Source: Gammaproteobacteria bacterium (lineage in GTDB: Bacteria > Pseudomonadota > Gammaproteobacteria > Competibacterales > Competibacteraceae). From it: DNA of 35,336 bases. Shown here in pieces: positions 25,592 to 34,079 of this stretch (within the stretch, counting starts at the first letter, position 1; every line of letters begins with the position of its first letter). The position numbers were made by a program, and so were the translations under genes. The stretch is taken from positions 1 to 35,336 of the forward strand of contig JAIFNF010000331.1 of assembly GCA_020047885.1 (NCBI GenBank), read 5' to 3'. A model generated the notes under the pieces. That model was not told the DNA's origin and did no database searches. It saw only the letters and a list, made by a program, of their open reading frames with translations.

Positions 25592-25635
25592 CCCCTTTTC
25601 CCATCGAGCCACCATCAGATGCTGAGTACCTCGCC

Positions 25636-26814
25636 ATGGCGAATAACGATCACAATAGTTTCGGCTGCCCAGGGTCCCTGCTGCCCGAGGCGCAATCTGC
25701 TACGGAAATTTTGCCTCCTTGGGTGTTCGCCAAAGTGGTCGGTCAGTTGACGACGGCGGTCTGCATCATGGACGCCGATGCCCGGATGCTGTACGTCAAT
25801 CGTGCTTTTACCGACATCACTAGCCCGCAGTTCCTGGACGTGTTACGCGAAACCGTGGATGAAGGACTCTCCCGCAATGCCCACGAAGAGCAACCCTTTC
25901 GTGATCGGGAAATCAGTTTTGATCCCGGCAATCAGGGCGAGCCGCGCTGGTTTTCCTGCTCCGGGGTCTGGTTCTGCGAACCGGAAGATACCGCCGCCCA
26001 TTGCGGCCACTGTGTGCATTCGACGGGACCGACCTGCCTGCTGGTGATGATCAATGACATCAGCGCCCTCAAGCGTCAGCAGGAAGCCGTCGGCATGAAC
26101 GCCATGCGCGCCCTGCTGGCCGAGCAGGAGCGGGTGCGCAGTATGCGCGAGGCATTACAGGCGGTGATTTTCCAGATGCAGGGACCGTTGAACCTGATCG
26201 CCGCGGCCTCTGATCTGCTGGCGCGTCGCAACACGCAGAATGATCCGGCGCTGCGTCAGGCGCTGCAAAGCGCGACTAACGCGGGTCGCGATGCGTTGGA
26301 GCGGCTGCGTACCCTAGTTCCCCAAGTGCCCCCGGAAGCCGCCGCACCGGTTAATATCAATCAGTTGCTGCGCGAGGTGCTGGAACTGGACAAGCAGCGC
26401 TTGTTAGCTGGTGGGATGGTCGTTGACTGGCGACCCACGCCGACTTTGCCGGCCATTACCGCCCGCGCCAGTCGGTTGCGCGGTATGTTCAAACAGTTGC
26501 TCGACAATGCCTTGGACGCCATGGAAAGCAACCGCCATGAACTGCGGGAACTGCGCATCGTCACCGGCCTGGAAGAGCGCACGGTTTTCGTCGTGATCGA
26601 AGACAGCGGTCCCGGCGTTCCGCAGCACTTGCACTGGCAAATTTTCGAGCCGTTTTTCACCACCAAGCGCGCCGCGACGCATGTCGGCCTGGGCCTAACC
26701 ATGGTGCAGGAAGTGGTGAATGAACAGCGCGGCGTGATTCGCCTCGATCCCGACTGCATCACCGGCTGTCGCTGGCGGATTTCATTGCCGATCCGCCATG
26801 CTGACATGGCGTAG
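25636..26814 (+). CDS. nifL: NifL-like regulator of nitrogen fixation, PAS-shortened
   Basis: Anti-activator that inhibits NifA under oxygen or excess nitrogen. 392 residues against about 519 in A. vinelandii (from memory). One PAS-like region (about 25-148) begins like PAS1 ([22 protein letters not shown]) and continues like PAS2 ([22 protein letters not shown]). Five Cys lie at 108, 114, 123, 126 and 134. The linker [20 protein letters not shown] and the kinase-like part are well conserved: [15 protein letters not shown] with Phe179 at the H-box His position, N-box [10 protein letters not shown] (Asn291), DSGPGV (323-328) and [11 protein letters not shown] (351-361). ADP binding is plausible, autophosphorylation is not. 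The ATG at 25636 has a poor ribosome-binding site. Confidence 0.88.
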   Translation: MANNDHNSFGCPGSLLPEAQSATEILPPWVFAKVVGQLTTAVCIMDADARMLYVNRAFTDITSPQFLDVLRETVDEGLSRNAHEEQPFRDREISFDPGNQGEPRWFSCSGVWFCEPEDTAAHCGHCVHSTGPTCLLVMINDISALKRQQEAVGMNAMRALLAEQERVRSMREALQAVIFQMQGPLNLIAAASDLLARRNTQNDPALRQALQSATNAGRDALERLRTLVPQVPPEAAAPVNINQLLREVLELDKQRLLAGGMVVDWRPTPTLPAITARASRLRGMFKQLLDNALDAMESNRHELRELRIVTGLEERTVFVVIEDSGPGVPQHLHWQIFEPFFTTKRAATHVGLGLTMVQEVVNEQRGVIRLDPDCITGCRWRISLPIRHADMA

Positions 26815-26840
26815 TGAGCGGCCTCGTGGAAGATTCACTG

Positions 26841-28373
26841 ATGGATCGGTCGGCCCTGCTGGAAATTGAATTGGCGACGCTGTTTCAGGTCAGCCAGATT
26901 CTCAGCAGTCCCAGCGCTCTGGGGGAAACCCTGGATCAGGTGTTGGGCGCGCTGCATGAATATGGCGAATTGCAGCGCGGCATGGTCTCGCTGATCGACC
27001 CCGACAGCGGCGCTTTACTAGTGAACGCGGTGCATGGCCGGTCGCCGCTGCTGGACAGCGAACCGGTGCGTTATCTGCCGGGAGAGGGGGTGATGGGTCT
27101 GGTGCTGGAACGCGGTGAACGGGTAGTCTTGCCGCGCCTGGCCGATGAACCGCGCTTCCTCGACCGCTTGCACCTGTATGACCGGGAATTGCCGTTGATT
27201 GGTGTACCGATTCGTACCGGCGCGGGCCAGTATGCCGGGGTGCTGGCCGCACAGCCGCCGCATCGCGATCAATGGTTGCCGGAACGCGCCCGCTTTCTGG
27301 AGATGGTCGCCAATCTGATTGCCCGCAGTGTGCGCGCCGCGCAGGAAGTCGAGCGTGAACGCCGGGTCTTGACCGCCGAGCGTGACAGTCTGCGGCGAAC
27401 CGTGCGCGGCCAGCACGGGTTTGACAGCATGGTCGGCCACAGTATCGCGATGCAGCGGGTGTTTGAGCAGGTGCGGCAAGTGGCAAAGTGGAATACCACG
27501 GTGCTGGTGCGCGGCGAGTCCGGTACCGGTAAGGAACTGATCGCTTGCGCCATTCATTACAATTCGCCCCGGTCGGTCGGCCCCATGGTCAAATTGAACT
27601 GCGCGGCGTTGCCCGACAACCTGCTGGAGTCGGAACTGTTTGGCCATGAAAAAGGCGCATTTACCGGGGCGGTCAACCAGCGCAAGGGTCGCTTTGAACA
27701 GGCGCAGGGCGGGACGCTGTTTCTGGATGAGATTGGCGACATTTCCCCCACTTTTCAGGCCAAGCTGTTACGGGTATTGCAGGAAGGCGAGTTGGAACGG
27801 GTCGGCAGCAGCCAGACGTTGCGGGTGGATGTGCGGATTATCGCCGCGACTAATCGCGATTTGGAAACGGCAGTCGATGCTGGCGAGTTCCGGGAAGATC
27901 TTTACTATCGGCTGAACGTGATGCCGATTTTCATGCCGGCCCTGCGGGAACGCCCGGAAGACATTCCCGATCTGGCGCGGTTTCTGGTGGACAAGATCGC
28001 CCGGCAACAGGGGCGGAAACTGTCCATGACCGACAGCGCCGTTCGGGTGTTGATGCGGCATCCCTGGCCCGGTAATGTCCGCGAGATGGAAAACTGCCTG
28101 GAGCGCAGCGCGATTATGAGCGCTGACGGGGTGATTGCGCAGGATGTCATTGAACTGGATGGTGCCAGTCCGCGTGGATCAGGGACGCCACTACCGCCCC
28201 TGGCTCCCCTGGCTAATATCGACACTCCAGATGGCGATGAGCGGGAACGGGTGATTGCCGCGTTGGAACAAGCGGGCTGGGTGCAGGCGAAAGCCGCCCG
28301 GTTGCTGGGCATGACCCCGCGCCAAATCGCGTATCGCGTGCAGATTCTCAATATCAAAATGCGCCGGCTGTAG
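26841..28373 (+). CDS. nifA: Nif-specific sigma-54 activator NifA
   Basis: Master activator of nitrogenase genes, 510 residues. N-terminal GAF domain (about 10-165), then the AAA+ domain with Walker A GESGTGKE (225-232), the sigma-54-contact loop GAFTGA (272-277), Walker [10 protein letters not shown] (292-300) and the R-finger region [20 protein letters not shown]. The C-terminal helix-turn-helix has [20 protein letters not shown] near the end. The interdomain linker is Pro-rich and lacks the CxxxxC pair of oxygen-sensitive NifA proteins, consistent with control by NifL. GGAAG precedes the ATG at 26841; a GTG at 26814 overlapping the nifL stop is an alternative. Confidence 0.94.
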   Translation: MDRSALLEIELATLFQVSQILSSPSALGETLDQVLGALHEYGELQRGMVSLIDPDSGALLVNAVHGRSPLLDSEPVRYLPGEGVMGLVLERGERVVLPRLADEPRFLDRLHLYDRELPLIGVPIRTGAGQYAGVLAAQPPHRDQWLPERARFLEMVANLIARSVRAAQEVERERRVLTAERDSLRRTVRGQHGFDSMVGHSIAMQRVFEQVRQVAKWNTTVLVRGESGTGKELIACAIHYNSPRSVGPMVKLNCAALPDNLLESELFGHEKGAFTGAVNQRKGRFEQAQGGTLFLDEIGDISPTFQAKLLRVLQEGELERVGSSQTLRVDVRIIAATNRDLETAVDAGEFREDLYYRLNVMPIFMPALRERPEDIPDLARFLVDKIARQQGRKLSMTDSAVRVLMRHPWPGNVREMENCLERSAIMSADGVIAQDVIELDGASPRGSGTPLPPLAPLANIDTPDGDERERVIAALEQAGWVQAKAARLLGMTPRQIAYRVQILNIKMRRL

Positions 28374-28764
28374 GTGCAGGAACATCATGCTTAGCGTGCG
28401 TAAGCTGTTGAGGTTGTTCATTGGCACTGATTCAGTATAATTTTCACGATAGTTGTTTGAATATAATAAAAAATAAATAAGCTTTTCGGTCAGGCGCTAA
28501 TTAAATCTGTTGGTGCATTGGGGAAAGGACGCAACTCCTCAACGTCGCGCCAGCGAAAGCGGCCTGACAACAGCGTGGCCTTGCTGGATTGACGTGAGCC
28601 GGGAAGGGTGGCGCGAAGCGATGGGGTAGGATAGTTTGGGATGTCGGCCAGTCAGCCAGGCTAAACCTTCGACCAAAACCGTTGAAGAGCCCAAATAAAA
28701 ACTACACTATACAAAAAAAGCGTGTAGTCATAGCCGCCTCCCCCCGACAAGGTGCTTTCCCCGT
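28374..28764. other. Intergenic region after nifA
   Basis: 391 bases with no recognisable gene. It has an AT-rich part (28430-28490), a GC-rich part with the separated inverted pair GTCAGGC (near 28489-28495) and GCCTGAC (28562-28568), and a stretch near 28600-28630 reminiscent of a dispersed repeat. A 7-bp-arm hairpin lies at 28701-28728. The promoter of the phosphatase operon should be here; only weak candidates (TTGAAG at 28682 and TATACA at 28708, spacing 20) are seen. Confidence 0.5.
28701..28728 (+). repeat. Inverted repeat ACTACAC-N14-GTGTAGT
   Basis: Perfect 7-base arms separated by an A-rich loop, 36 bases before the phosphatase start codon. It could be an operator overlapping the promoter or a leader hairpin. 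Confidence 0.4.
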
Positions 28765-29973
28765 ATGGATCGTCAACCCATGCAGATTCTGATCGTCGAC
28801 GATGATCCCGGTATTTTAAGCGTCATCAGCGCTATGCTCCGACGTTGGAACTATCAGGTCGTGTCGGCCAGCAACGGCCTGGAGGCGTGGGAAATCTTGC
28901 AGCAACAGCCCATCCGTTTCGTGATCAGCGACTGGATGATGCCCGGCTTGAGCGGACCGGAACTGTTCCAGCGCATTCGTACTGCGGGCACCGATTATTA
29001 TATTTATCTGATTTTGCTCACTGGTCGTGAAGATAAATCCTCTCTGATCGAAGGCATGGACGCCGGGGCTGACGATTTTCTGGTCAAGCCGGTTCATCGG
29101 GAAGAATTGCGGGTGCGGGTGCGGGCGGGCGAACGCATTCTGCGACTGGAGCAACAACTGGCGGAGCGCAATCAGCGCCTCCATGACACGAATCGTTCCC
29201 TGTCGCGGGCTTACGCGACGGTGCGCCAGGATCTGGAATCAGCGGCAGCTTTGCAAAAAGCGTTATTGCCCCCCCCCACCCGTCTGCCCGGCGTCACCGT
29301 CGATTGGCTGTTTCAGCCCTGTTCATATTTGGCCGGCGACATGATCGACTATTTTTCACTGGGCAATCAGCAATTGATTTTTTATCAACTGGATGTCGCT
29401 GGCCACGGGGTGCCATCGGCTCTGTTATCATTTACCGTTCACCGCCTGTTATCGCAGGGATCCGAAGAGCGGCAGTTACTCAAACGAGCCTGGGCGCAAT
29501 CGCCGGTGCTGGTCGTCAGTGAATTGAATCAGCGGTTCCAGTCACTGGATTCAGCGCTGTATTTCACTATGATTTACGGCTGTCTGGATATGCAGCAGGG
29601 CCGAGTGACGCTGACCCAGGCCGGCCATCCCCCACCGTTTTGGCTGCGGCGCGACCGTCGCCAGATCATGCAGGTCGGTCAGGGTGGCTTTCCGGTCGGC
29701 TTTTTGCCCGATGTAGCGTATGACGCGGTCGATATTGAACTGGCGGTGGGTGACCGGTTATTTCTGTACTCGGATGGCATCACCGATTGCGAAAATGCCG
29801 CTGGCGAATCCTTTTCCGGGCAGCGTCTTGGCCAATTGCTGGAGGAGACTGCGGATTTGCCGCTCAGCACCGTGATTGAACACGTCAGCCGGTCATTGCA
29901 CGACTGGAAGGGCGATGACCAACACCAGGATGATATTAGCCTGCTGGTGCTGGAGCGCACCCCATGGATCTGA
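28765..29973 (+). CDS. Response regulator with PP2C (RsbU-type) phosphatase output
   Basis: 402 residues. N-terminal receiver (7-125) with VDDDPG, phosphoacceptor Asp56 in FVISDWMMPG, Thr86 and Lys108-Pro. A coiled-coil linker (about 122-168) follows, with QKALLPPP leading into the PPM/SpoIIE phosphatase domain. Its motifs are AGDMIDYF (190-197), QLDVAGHGVPSALLS (about 208-222), LYSDGITDCENAAGESF and the final DDQHQDDISLLVL carrying metal-binding Asp residues. Expected role: when phosphorylated, dephosphorylates the STAS protein two genes downstream. No good ribosome-binding site precedes 28765; the ATG at 28780 is an alternative. Confidence 0.9.
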   Translation: MDRQPMQILIVDDDPGILSVISAMLRRWNYQVVSASNGLEAWEILQQQPIRFVISDWMMPGLSGPELFQRIRTAGTDYYIYLILLTGREDKSSLIEGMDAGADDFLVKPVHREELRVRVRAGERILRLEQQLAERNQRLHDTNRSLSRAYATVRQDLESAAALQKALLPPPTRLPGVTVDWLFQPCSYLAGDMIDYFSLGNQQLIFYQLDVAGHGVPSALLSFTVHRLLSQGSEERQLLKRAWAQSPVLVVSELNQRFQSLDSALYFTMIYGCLDMQQGRVTLTQAGHPPPFWLRRDRRQIMQVGQGGFPVGFLPDVAYDAVDIELAVGDRLFLYSDGITDCENAAGESFSGQRLGQLLEETADLPLSTVIEHVSRSLHDWKGDDQHQDDISLLVLERTPWI

Positions 29974-30440
29974 CCCGGGCGATCCGCTTGATCATCAACA
30001 GCCGTGCTGAGTGTGTCGATCTCATCGGTAGCGCACTCAGTGGCCTGTGCCGATTGACGGCGTTATCGGCGGCGCAGCGGGATCACGTTGAACTGGCCGT
30101 AGTGGAAGCCGTGAATAACGCGGTTGAACATGCCTATCAGCAACAGCCGGACTATCCGATCATCGTCGAGTGCCAATTGACGCCGGATCGGTTGAATGTG
30201 CGGGTGTGCGATGAAGGCCAGGCTATGGATCCACAGGTGCTGGCGGCGGCGGATGATTTCGCGGTGATGGACCCACTGGACCCCGAATCCTGGAATTATC
30301 GCGGGCGCGGGTTAGCAATTATTCGCGCCTGCATGGACGGCGTGACCTATTCGACTTGCCAGGGCGTCAACACGTTGGAAATGAGCATTCAACTGCCCCG
30401 TGATCCCTCACACCTCTCCCTTGATGGGCGAGGGCAATGA
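29964..30440 (+). CDS. RsbW/SpoIIAB-like anti-sigma factor serine kinase
   Basis: 158 residues of the GHKL ATPase fold. The N-box is VVEAVNNAVEHAYQQ (about 46-60), the G1 region VCDEGQAMDP and the G2 region YRGRGLAIIRACMDGVTY. It overlaps the phosphatase gene by ten bases and GGAG precedes its ATG. Expected role: phosphorylates the neighbouring STAS protein and binds a target (sigma factor or other) when that protein is phosphorylated. The last residues (HLSLDGRGQ) come from a hairpin repeat at 30413-30435, not from the family fold. Confidence 0.87.
   Translation: MDLTRAIRLIINSRAECVDLIGSALSGLCRLTALSAAQRDHVELAVVEAVNNAVEHAYQQQPDYPIIVECQLTPDRLNVRVCDEGQAMDPQVLAAADDFAVMDPLDPESWNYRGRGLAIIRACMDGVTYSTCQGVNTLEMSIQLPRDPSHLSLDGRGQ
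30413..30435. repeat. Imperfect hairpin repeat within the 3' end of the kinase gene
   Basis: CCTCTCCC, TTGAT, GGGCGAGG forms an 8-base stem with one mismatch, of the CTCTCCC..GGGAGAG kind common between genes. It supplies the final codons of the RsbW-like gene. Confidence 0.5.
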
Positions 30441-30488
30441 ACGGAACGGTTGGGGCAGAACTTTATCATTTATCAGGGTAGTCAATTT

Positions 30489-30824
30489 ATGCTTGTCATG
30501 CATCGCACGGTGGAAGGTATTGATATTGCCGCGCTGTCCGGCCGGCTGGTGATGGCCGACGTCGTCGAGGTTCGCCAGCAGTTGCTCGCGATCATTGAAC
30601 AGGGCAGCGGCAAGCTGATTCTCGATCTGGCCGAGGTGAGTTTCATGGATTCCAGTGGGCTGTCGGTGCTGGTGTCGGCCTTCAAGGCAGCACGTGCCAA
30701 GCACGGCGATATCGTGCTGTTGAAACTGACGCCGCGCGTGCTGGCGCTCATCGAATTGACCCGCCTGCAACAAGTGTTTGCGATTTTCGATGATGAAGCC
30801 CCCGCGCTGGCGCGACTCCGTTGA
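30489..30824 (+). CDS. STAS-domain anti-sigma factor antagonist (SpoIIAA/RsbV-like)
   Basis: 111 residues forming a single STAS domain. IDIAALSGRLVMAD at the start, LILDLAEVSFMDSSGLSVLV in the middle with the phosphorylatable serine in DSSG (about 54-57), and the C-terminal helices LALIELTRLQQVFAIF. It completes the partner-switching set with the two upstream genes. The ATG at 30489 follows AGGG at a long spacing; the ATG at 30498 is possible. Its 3' end overlaps the probable start of the export lipoprotein gene, which ties the switch to the polysaccharide operon. Confidence 0.9.
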   Translation: MLVMHRTVEGIDIAALSGRLVMADVVEVRQQLLAIIEQGSGKLILDLAEVSFMDSSGLSVLVSAFKAARAKHGDIVLLKLTPRVLALIELTRLQQVFAIFDDEAPALARLR

Positions 30825-31830
30825 AATGGCTGCGAACTGGCAGTTCCTCGTGCTGGCGCTGGCGGGTTGCGCTGCGCCCGAAGTAGCACCGCCGGATCTG
30901 CAACCCAGGGTTCAGGCCGCGCCAGCGACGTTTGAGCTGCCGGAAAGGAAAGCGACGTTTTCCAACGCTGAGGCCATCGCGCTGTTTGAGTCGCAGGTGC
31001 CCAGCCAATATCTGCTGGGCGCTGGCGACAAAATCACGGTCATTGTCGCCGGGCGAGCGGATTTGTCCGGGCAGCATACCCTGGGGCCGGATGGCAACAT
31101 TACCCTGCCGTTCGCCGGGACGATCAACATGCTGGATCTGACCCGTGACCAGGCCACCGAACGGATCAAGCAGGCGCTCTTGCGGTTCTATCTGGAGGTC
31201 TACATCACAGTCCGCATCGACGAGTACACCAGCAACCGCATCATCGTGCTGGGGCGCGTTGAAAATCCCGGCATCATCCCTTTCGAGAATAATCCGTCAT
31301 TGATCGAAGTGCTGTCGCGCGCTGGAGGATTTCCCATTCTGCGCCCGGAGCAGGTGCTGACCCGTTGCGCCGTGATTCGCGGTAATCAAATTCTCTGGAT
31401 GGATCTCAAGCGCCTGTTGAATGGCGATTTGTCGCTGAATATCCGTCTCAAGCGCGGCGACGTGATCTATGTCCCGGACGCTTACGATACGTCGGTCTAT
31501 GTCCTAGGCGAGGTCAGACGACCCGGCGTGTACCGGCTGACCCCGCAGATGTCGTTTCTGGATGCCCTCGGGCAGGCGGGTGGGCCAACGGTTGACGCCA
31601 ATACTGATGATATTCGGGTGATTCGTCTGGGTCAGAATCTGAGCAAAACCGTGGGACTCGATACCTTGCTGACGCCGGATATTCGCCTGAATGTCGCGCT
31701 GGAAGAAGGCGATATCGTCTATGTACCGCAAAGCGGAATCGCCAAGGTCGGATACTGGATTAGTAAAATCAACCCGTTAGGGGTGCTGCTCAGTATTCAG
31801 AGCATCGCCACGAACGTGAGCGGCGAATGA
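30793..31830 (+). CDS. Wza-like polysaccharide export lipoprotein
   Basis: Outer-membrane export channel protein of the Poly_export/SLBB family, about 345 residues. The N-terminus has basic residues, then QFLVLALAGCAAP with lipobox Cys26. The export domain is YLLGAGDKITVIVAGRADLS and PDGNITLPFAG, followed by two SLBB-type repeats (RIIVLGRVENPGI, VYVLGEVRRPGVY), each ending in a VIYVP/IVYVP strand. The ATG at 30793 provides the positive n-region needed for a lipoprotein signal but overlaps the STAS gene by 32 bases; the ATG at 30826 just after the STAS stop is the alternative. It overlaps the next gene by four bases. Confidence 0.88.
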   Translation: MKPPRWRDSVEMAANWQFLVLALAGCAAPEVAPPDLQPRVQAAPATFELPERKATFSNAEAIALFESQVPSQYLLGAGDKITVIVAGRADLSGQHTLGPDGNITLPFAGTINMLDLTRDQATERIKQALLRFYLEVYITVRIDEYTSNRIIVLGRVENPGIIPFENNPSLIEVLSRAGGFPILRPEQVLTRCAVIRGNQILWMDLKRLLNGDLSLNIRLKRGDVIYVPDAYDTSVYVLGEVRRPGVYRLTPQMSFLDALGQAGGPTVDANTDDIRVIRLGQNLSKTVGLDTLLTPDIRLNVALEEGDIVYVPQSGIAKVGYWISKINPLGVLLSIQSIATNVSGE

Positions 31831-34076
31831 GCGAGGCGGCGACTCCTGCCGAAGGTTCCGCGGCGAGTCCGGTGCCACTTCCGCCCAGTGGCGCGTTCAA
31901 GCCGTTGGTCAGCCTGCGGGAACGCTGGGTTTTGGCGCTGACCGTCATGATGGTCATCGGAGCCATCGCCGCACCGCTCGCCTGGCTCAAGGCTCCGCCG
32001 CGCCAGTATGAAACGACAGCCTATATCTATGTCGCCACTCGCTTTGCCAAAGTTCTGAAGGGCGATCAGGAGCTAGAGTTCGCTTCAACCACCCAGTATT
32101 TGCAATATGTGGATCAGCAGACGCGCAATCTGGGCCGCTACGACATCGCGCTGGCCACTCTGAATGCGTTGGGTTCCTACCGGTCGCTGTGGCAGCAACC
32201 CGGCCAGACCGATCGCAAAGCCGCGCTGGGTCTGGCTAAAGCCATCACCGCCCGGGCGATCAAAGGCACCTACCTGATTGGCGTGACCCTCACCGGTCAA
32301 CAGGTTGACGGGTTAGCAGAAACGCTGAATAGCCTGCTGCGCGTTTATCTGGAGACGGTGAAGAAAGAAGATTTGTTTGCCAGTGACGAACGGCTCGAGC
32401 GACTGCGGGAACGGCAAACCCGGCTGGCGGAAGATATTCAGGAAAAATCCACCCGGCGGGCCACGCTGGCCGAACAACTGGGGGTGACCGGCTTTGAAGA
32501 CAAAACCCAGAACCCCTACGAGCGCTTGTTGCAGGAAAGTCAGACGGCACTGGCCGCTTTGGGGCGGCGACGGATCGAAGCAGAAGTGGCGTTACGCGCC
32601 TATGACGCCAAGCAAAATCCGGGAGCCAAGGCCGCGCTGGATGCGGCCGCCGGACAAATTGTCGCCAATGACAGCGGATTGAACAGCCTCAAGTATCACC
32701 TGCTGGCGCGGCGCGGGCAGTTGCTGGACGAAATTAGCGGTCTGTCGCCACAGCACCCCTTGCGCACCGTTGCCGAGCGCAAATTGCGGGATTTGGAGAA
32801 CGAGGTGAAGACTGCCTCGGAAAAATTGCTGGACGAAGCCCGTTTTCAGTTGCTGGAACAGCGTCGGACGGCCGTGCGCGAGATGCGGGAGGTTGAACAG
32901 GCGCTGTTGACTGAACAGCAGCGGCTACAGGAAAAAACCACCTGGTTCATCAATAATAATAATGAAGGCGTGGATCTGTCTCAGGACATCAGCCGGGCGC
33001 GCACGCAGTTGGACGCGGTCAACGAACGCATTGACTTTCTGACGCTGGAATCGGAAGCACCGGGGTTTCTGCGCCTGCAATCGGCCGCGATGCCGCCCGA
33101 ATATCCGGTTGGCGGCGGGCCGAAGAAGTTGGTCGCGCTGGCGTTAATGGCCGCCATCGCTTTGGGTCTGATCACGCCGATCATTCTGGATCTGCTAGAT
33201 TCCCGCATCAAGACCGCGGCGCAGGTGCATCGCTTGCTGGAGTTTGCGCCACTCGCGGCTTTGCTGGACAAACGTGACCCGCGCAACCGGCGGGTCTGGA
33301 GTGATCAGATGCGCCGGCTGATCCTGACGCTGGGTCGGGAAAGTCGTCAGCACGGGACGCGGCGGATCGTGTTGACTTCGGTGGAAGCGGGTAGTGGGGT
33401 TACGGAATTGATCCTGGACCTGGCGCGGGAACTGGCTCTCGATGGGTTGCGGGTGATTGCGGTGGAGGCGAATGCGTTGAAACCGGATGAACGCTACATG
33501 ACCCCGGTGCTGGGGCCGGGTCTGATCGATGTGCTCAATGGTGAGATCCCGCTGGATCAGGCGATTGCGCCTGCTGAGGCGGAGTTGCCGGATCGGATGG
33601 CGGTAGGACTGGCCTTGCAGCGCCACTTGCCGTTTTACAATCGCTTTCCGGCGATGCTGGATCCCTTGCTGGAGCGCTACGACCTGATATTACTGGATGC
33701 GCCACCGGTGTTGCTGTCCGCAGATACCGAATTTCTGGCGCGTTATGCCGACGCGGTGCTGTTGGTGGTAAGCGCCCGGCAGACGCTCAAGGGCGAACTC
33801 AAGCGAGCGGCTCGGTTGCTGGAGAAAGCCGCGCCCCGGGTGTTCGGGGTCATCGTCAACCGGTTGCAGGTTTATCACGGCGGCGGCTATTACGCCGAAG
33901 TGATCAAGAAATACGAAGACAGCGAACAGGCAGCGGCGCACCTGTTGCAGGTGCGCCTGGATCAGGATCGGGTTGCCCGGGCACCGGAAGTCAGCGATGC
34001 TTTAGCCGCGAAAGGCGGGCGCTGGCTGCGGTTATCATGGCCTCTGGTTTTCAAAAGAGCGTTACGGAGAACTTAA
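31827..34076 (+). CDS. Wzc-like chain-length determinant with degenerate kinase domain
   Basis: 749 residues. TM1 is about 33-53, then a large periplasmic domain with long coiled coils (about 185-410), TM2 (434-455) and a cytoplasmic P-loop domain (about 495-700). In that domain Walker B is intact (LILLDAPPV, 620-628). The Walker A position reads TSVEAGSGVTEL (517-528), with no Lys where tyrosine kinases have GEGK(S/T), and the Walker A-prime site reads AVEANALKP. Few Tyr are near the C-terminus (683, 688, 689, 696) and no Tyr-rich tail exists. It probably controls chain length and couples to the exporter without kinase activity. Confidence 0.85.
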   Translation: MSEAATPAEGSAASPVPLPPSGAFKPLVSLRERWVLALTVMMVIGAIAAPLAWLKAPPRQYETTAYIYVATRFAKVLKGDQELEFASTTQYLQYVDQQTRNLGRYDIALATLNALGSYRSLWQQPGQTDRKAALGLAKAITARAIKGTYLIGVTLTGQQVDGLAETLNSLLRVYLETVKKEDLFASDERLERLRERQTRLAEDIQEKSTRRATLAEQLGVTGFEDKTQNPYERLLQESQTALAALGRRRIEAEVALRAYDAKQNPGAKAALDAAAGQIVANDSGLNSLKYHLLARRGQLLDEISGLSPQHPLRTVAERKLRDLENEVKTASEKLLDEARFQLLEQRRTAVREMREVEQALLTEQQRLQEKTTWFINNNNEGVDLSQDISRARTQLDAVNERIDFLTLESEAPGFLRLQSAAMPPEYPVGGGPKKLVALALMAAIALGLITPIILDLLDSRIKTAAQVHRLLEFAPLAALLDKRDPRNRRVWSDQMRRLILTLGRESRQHGTRRIVLTSVEAGSGVTELILDLARELALDGLRVIAVEANALKPDERYMTPVLGPGLIDVLNGEIPLDQAIAPAEAELPDRMAVGLALQRHLPFYNRFPAMLDPLLERYDLILLDAPPVLLSADTEFLARYADAVLLVVSARQTLKGELKRAARLLEKAAPRVFGVIVNRLQVYHGGGYYAEVIKKYEDSEQAAAHLLQVRLDQDRVARAPEVSDALAAKGGRWLRLSWPLVFKRALRRT

Positions 34077-34079
34077 CGG

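Noticed and set aside
26000..26022. Cytochrome c heme-binding motif in NifL
   Set aside because: The sequence is CGHCVH, with Val between the second Cys and His, so it is not CxxCH, and the protein has no signal peptide.
28422..28438. Sigma-54 promoter starting TGGCAC after nifA
   Set aside because: The -24 box is perfect but the -12 position reads GT instead of GC at the required spacing, and no gene start follows closely.
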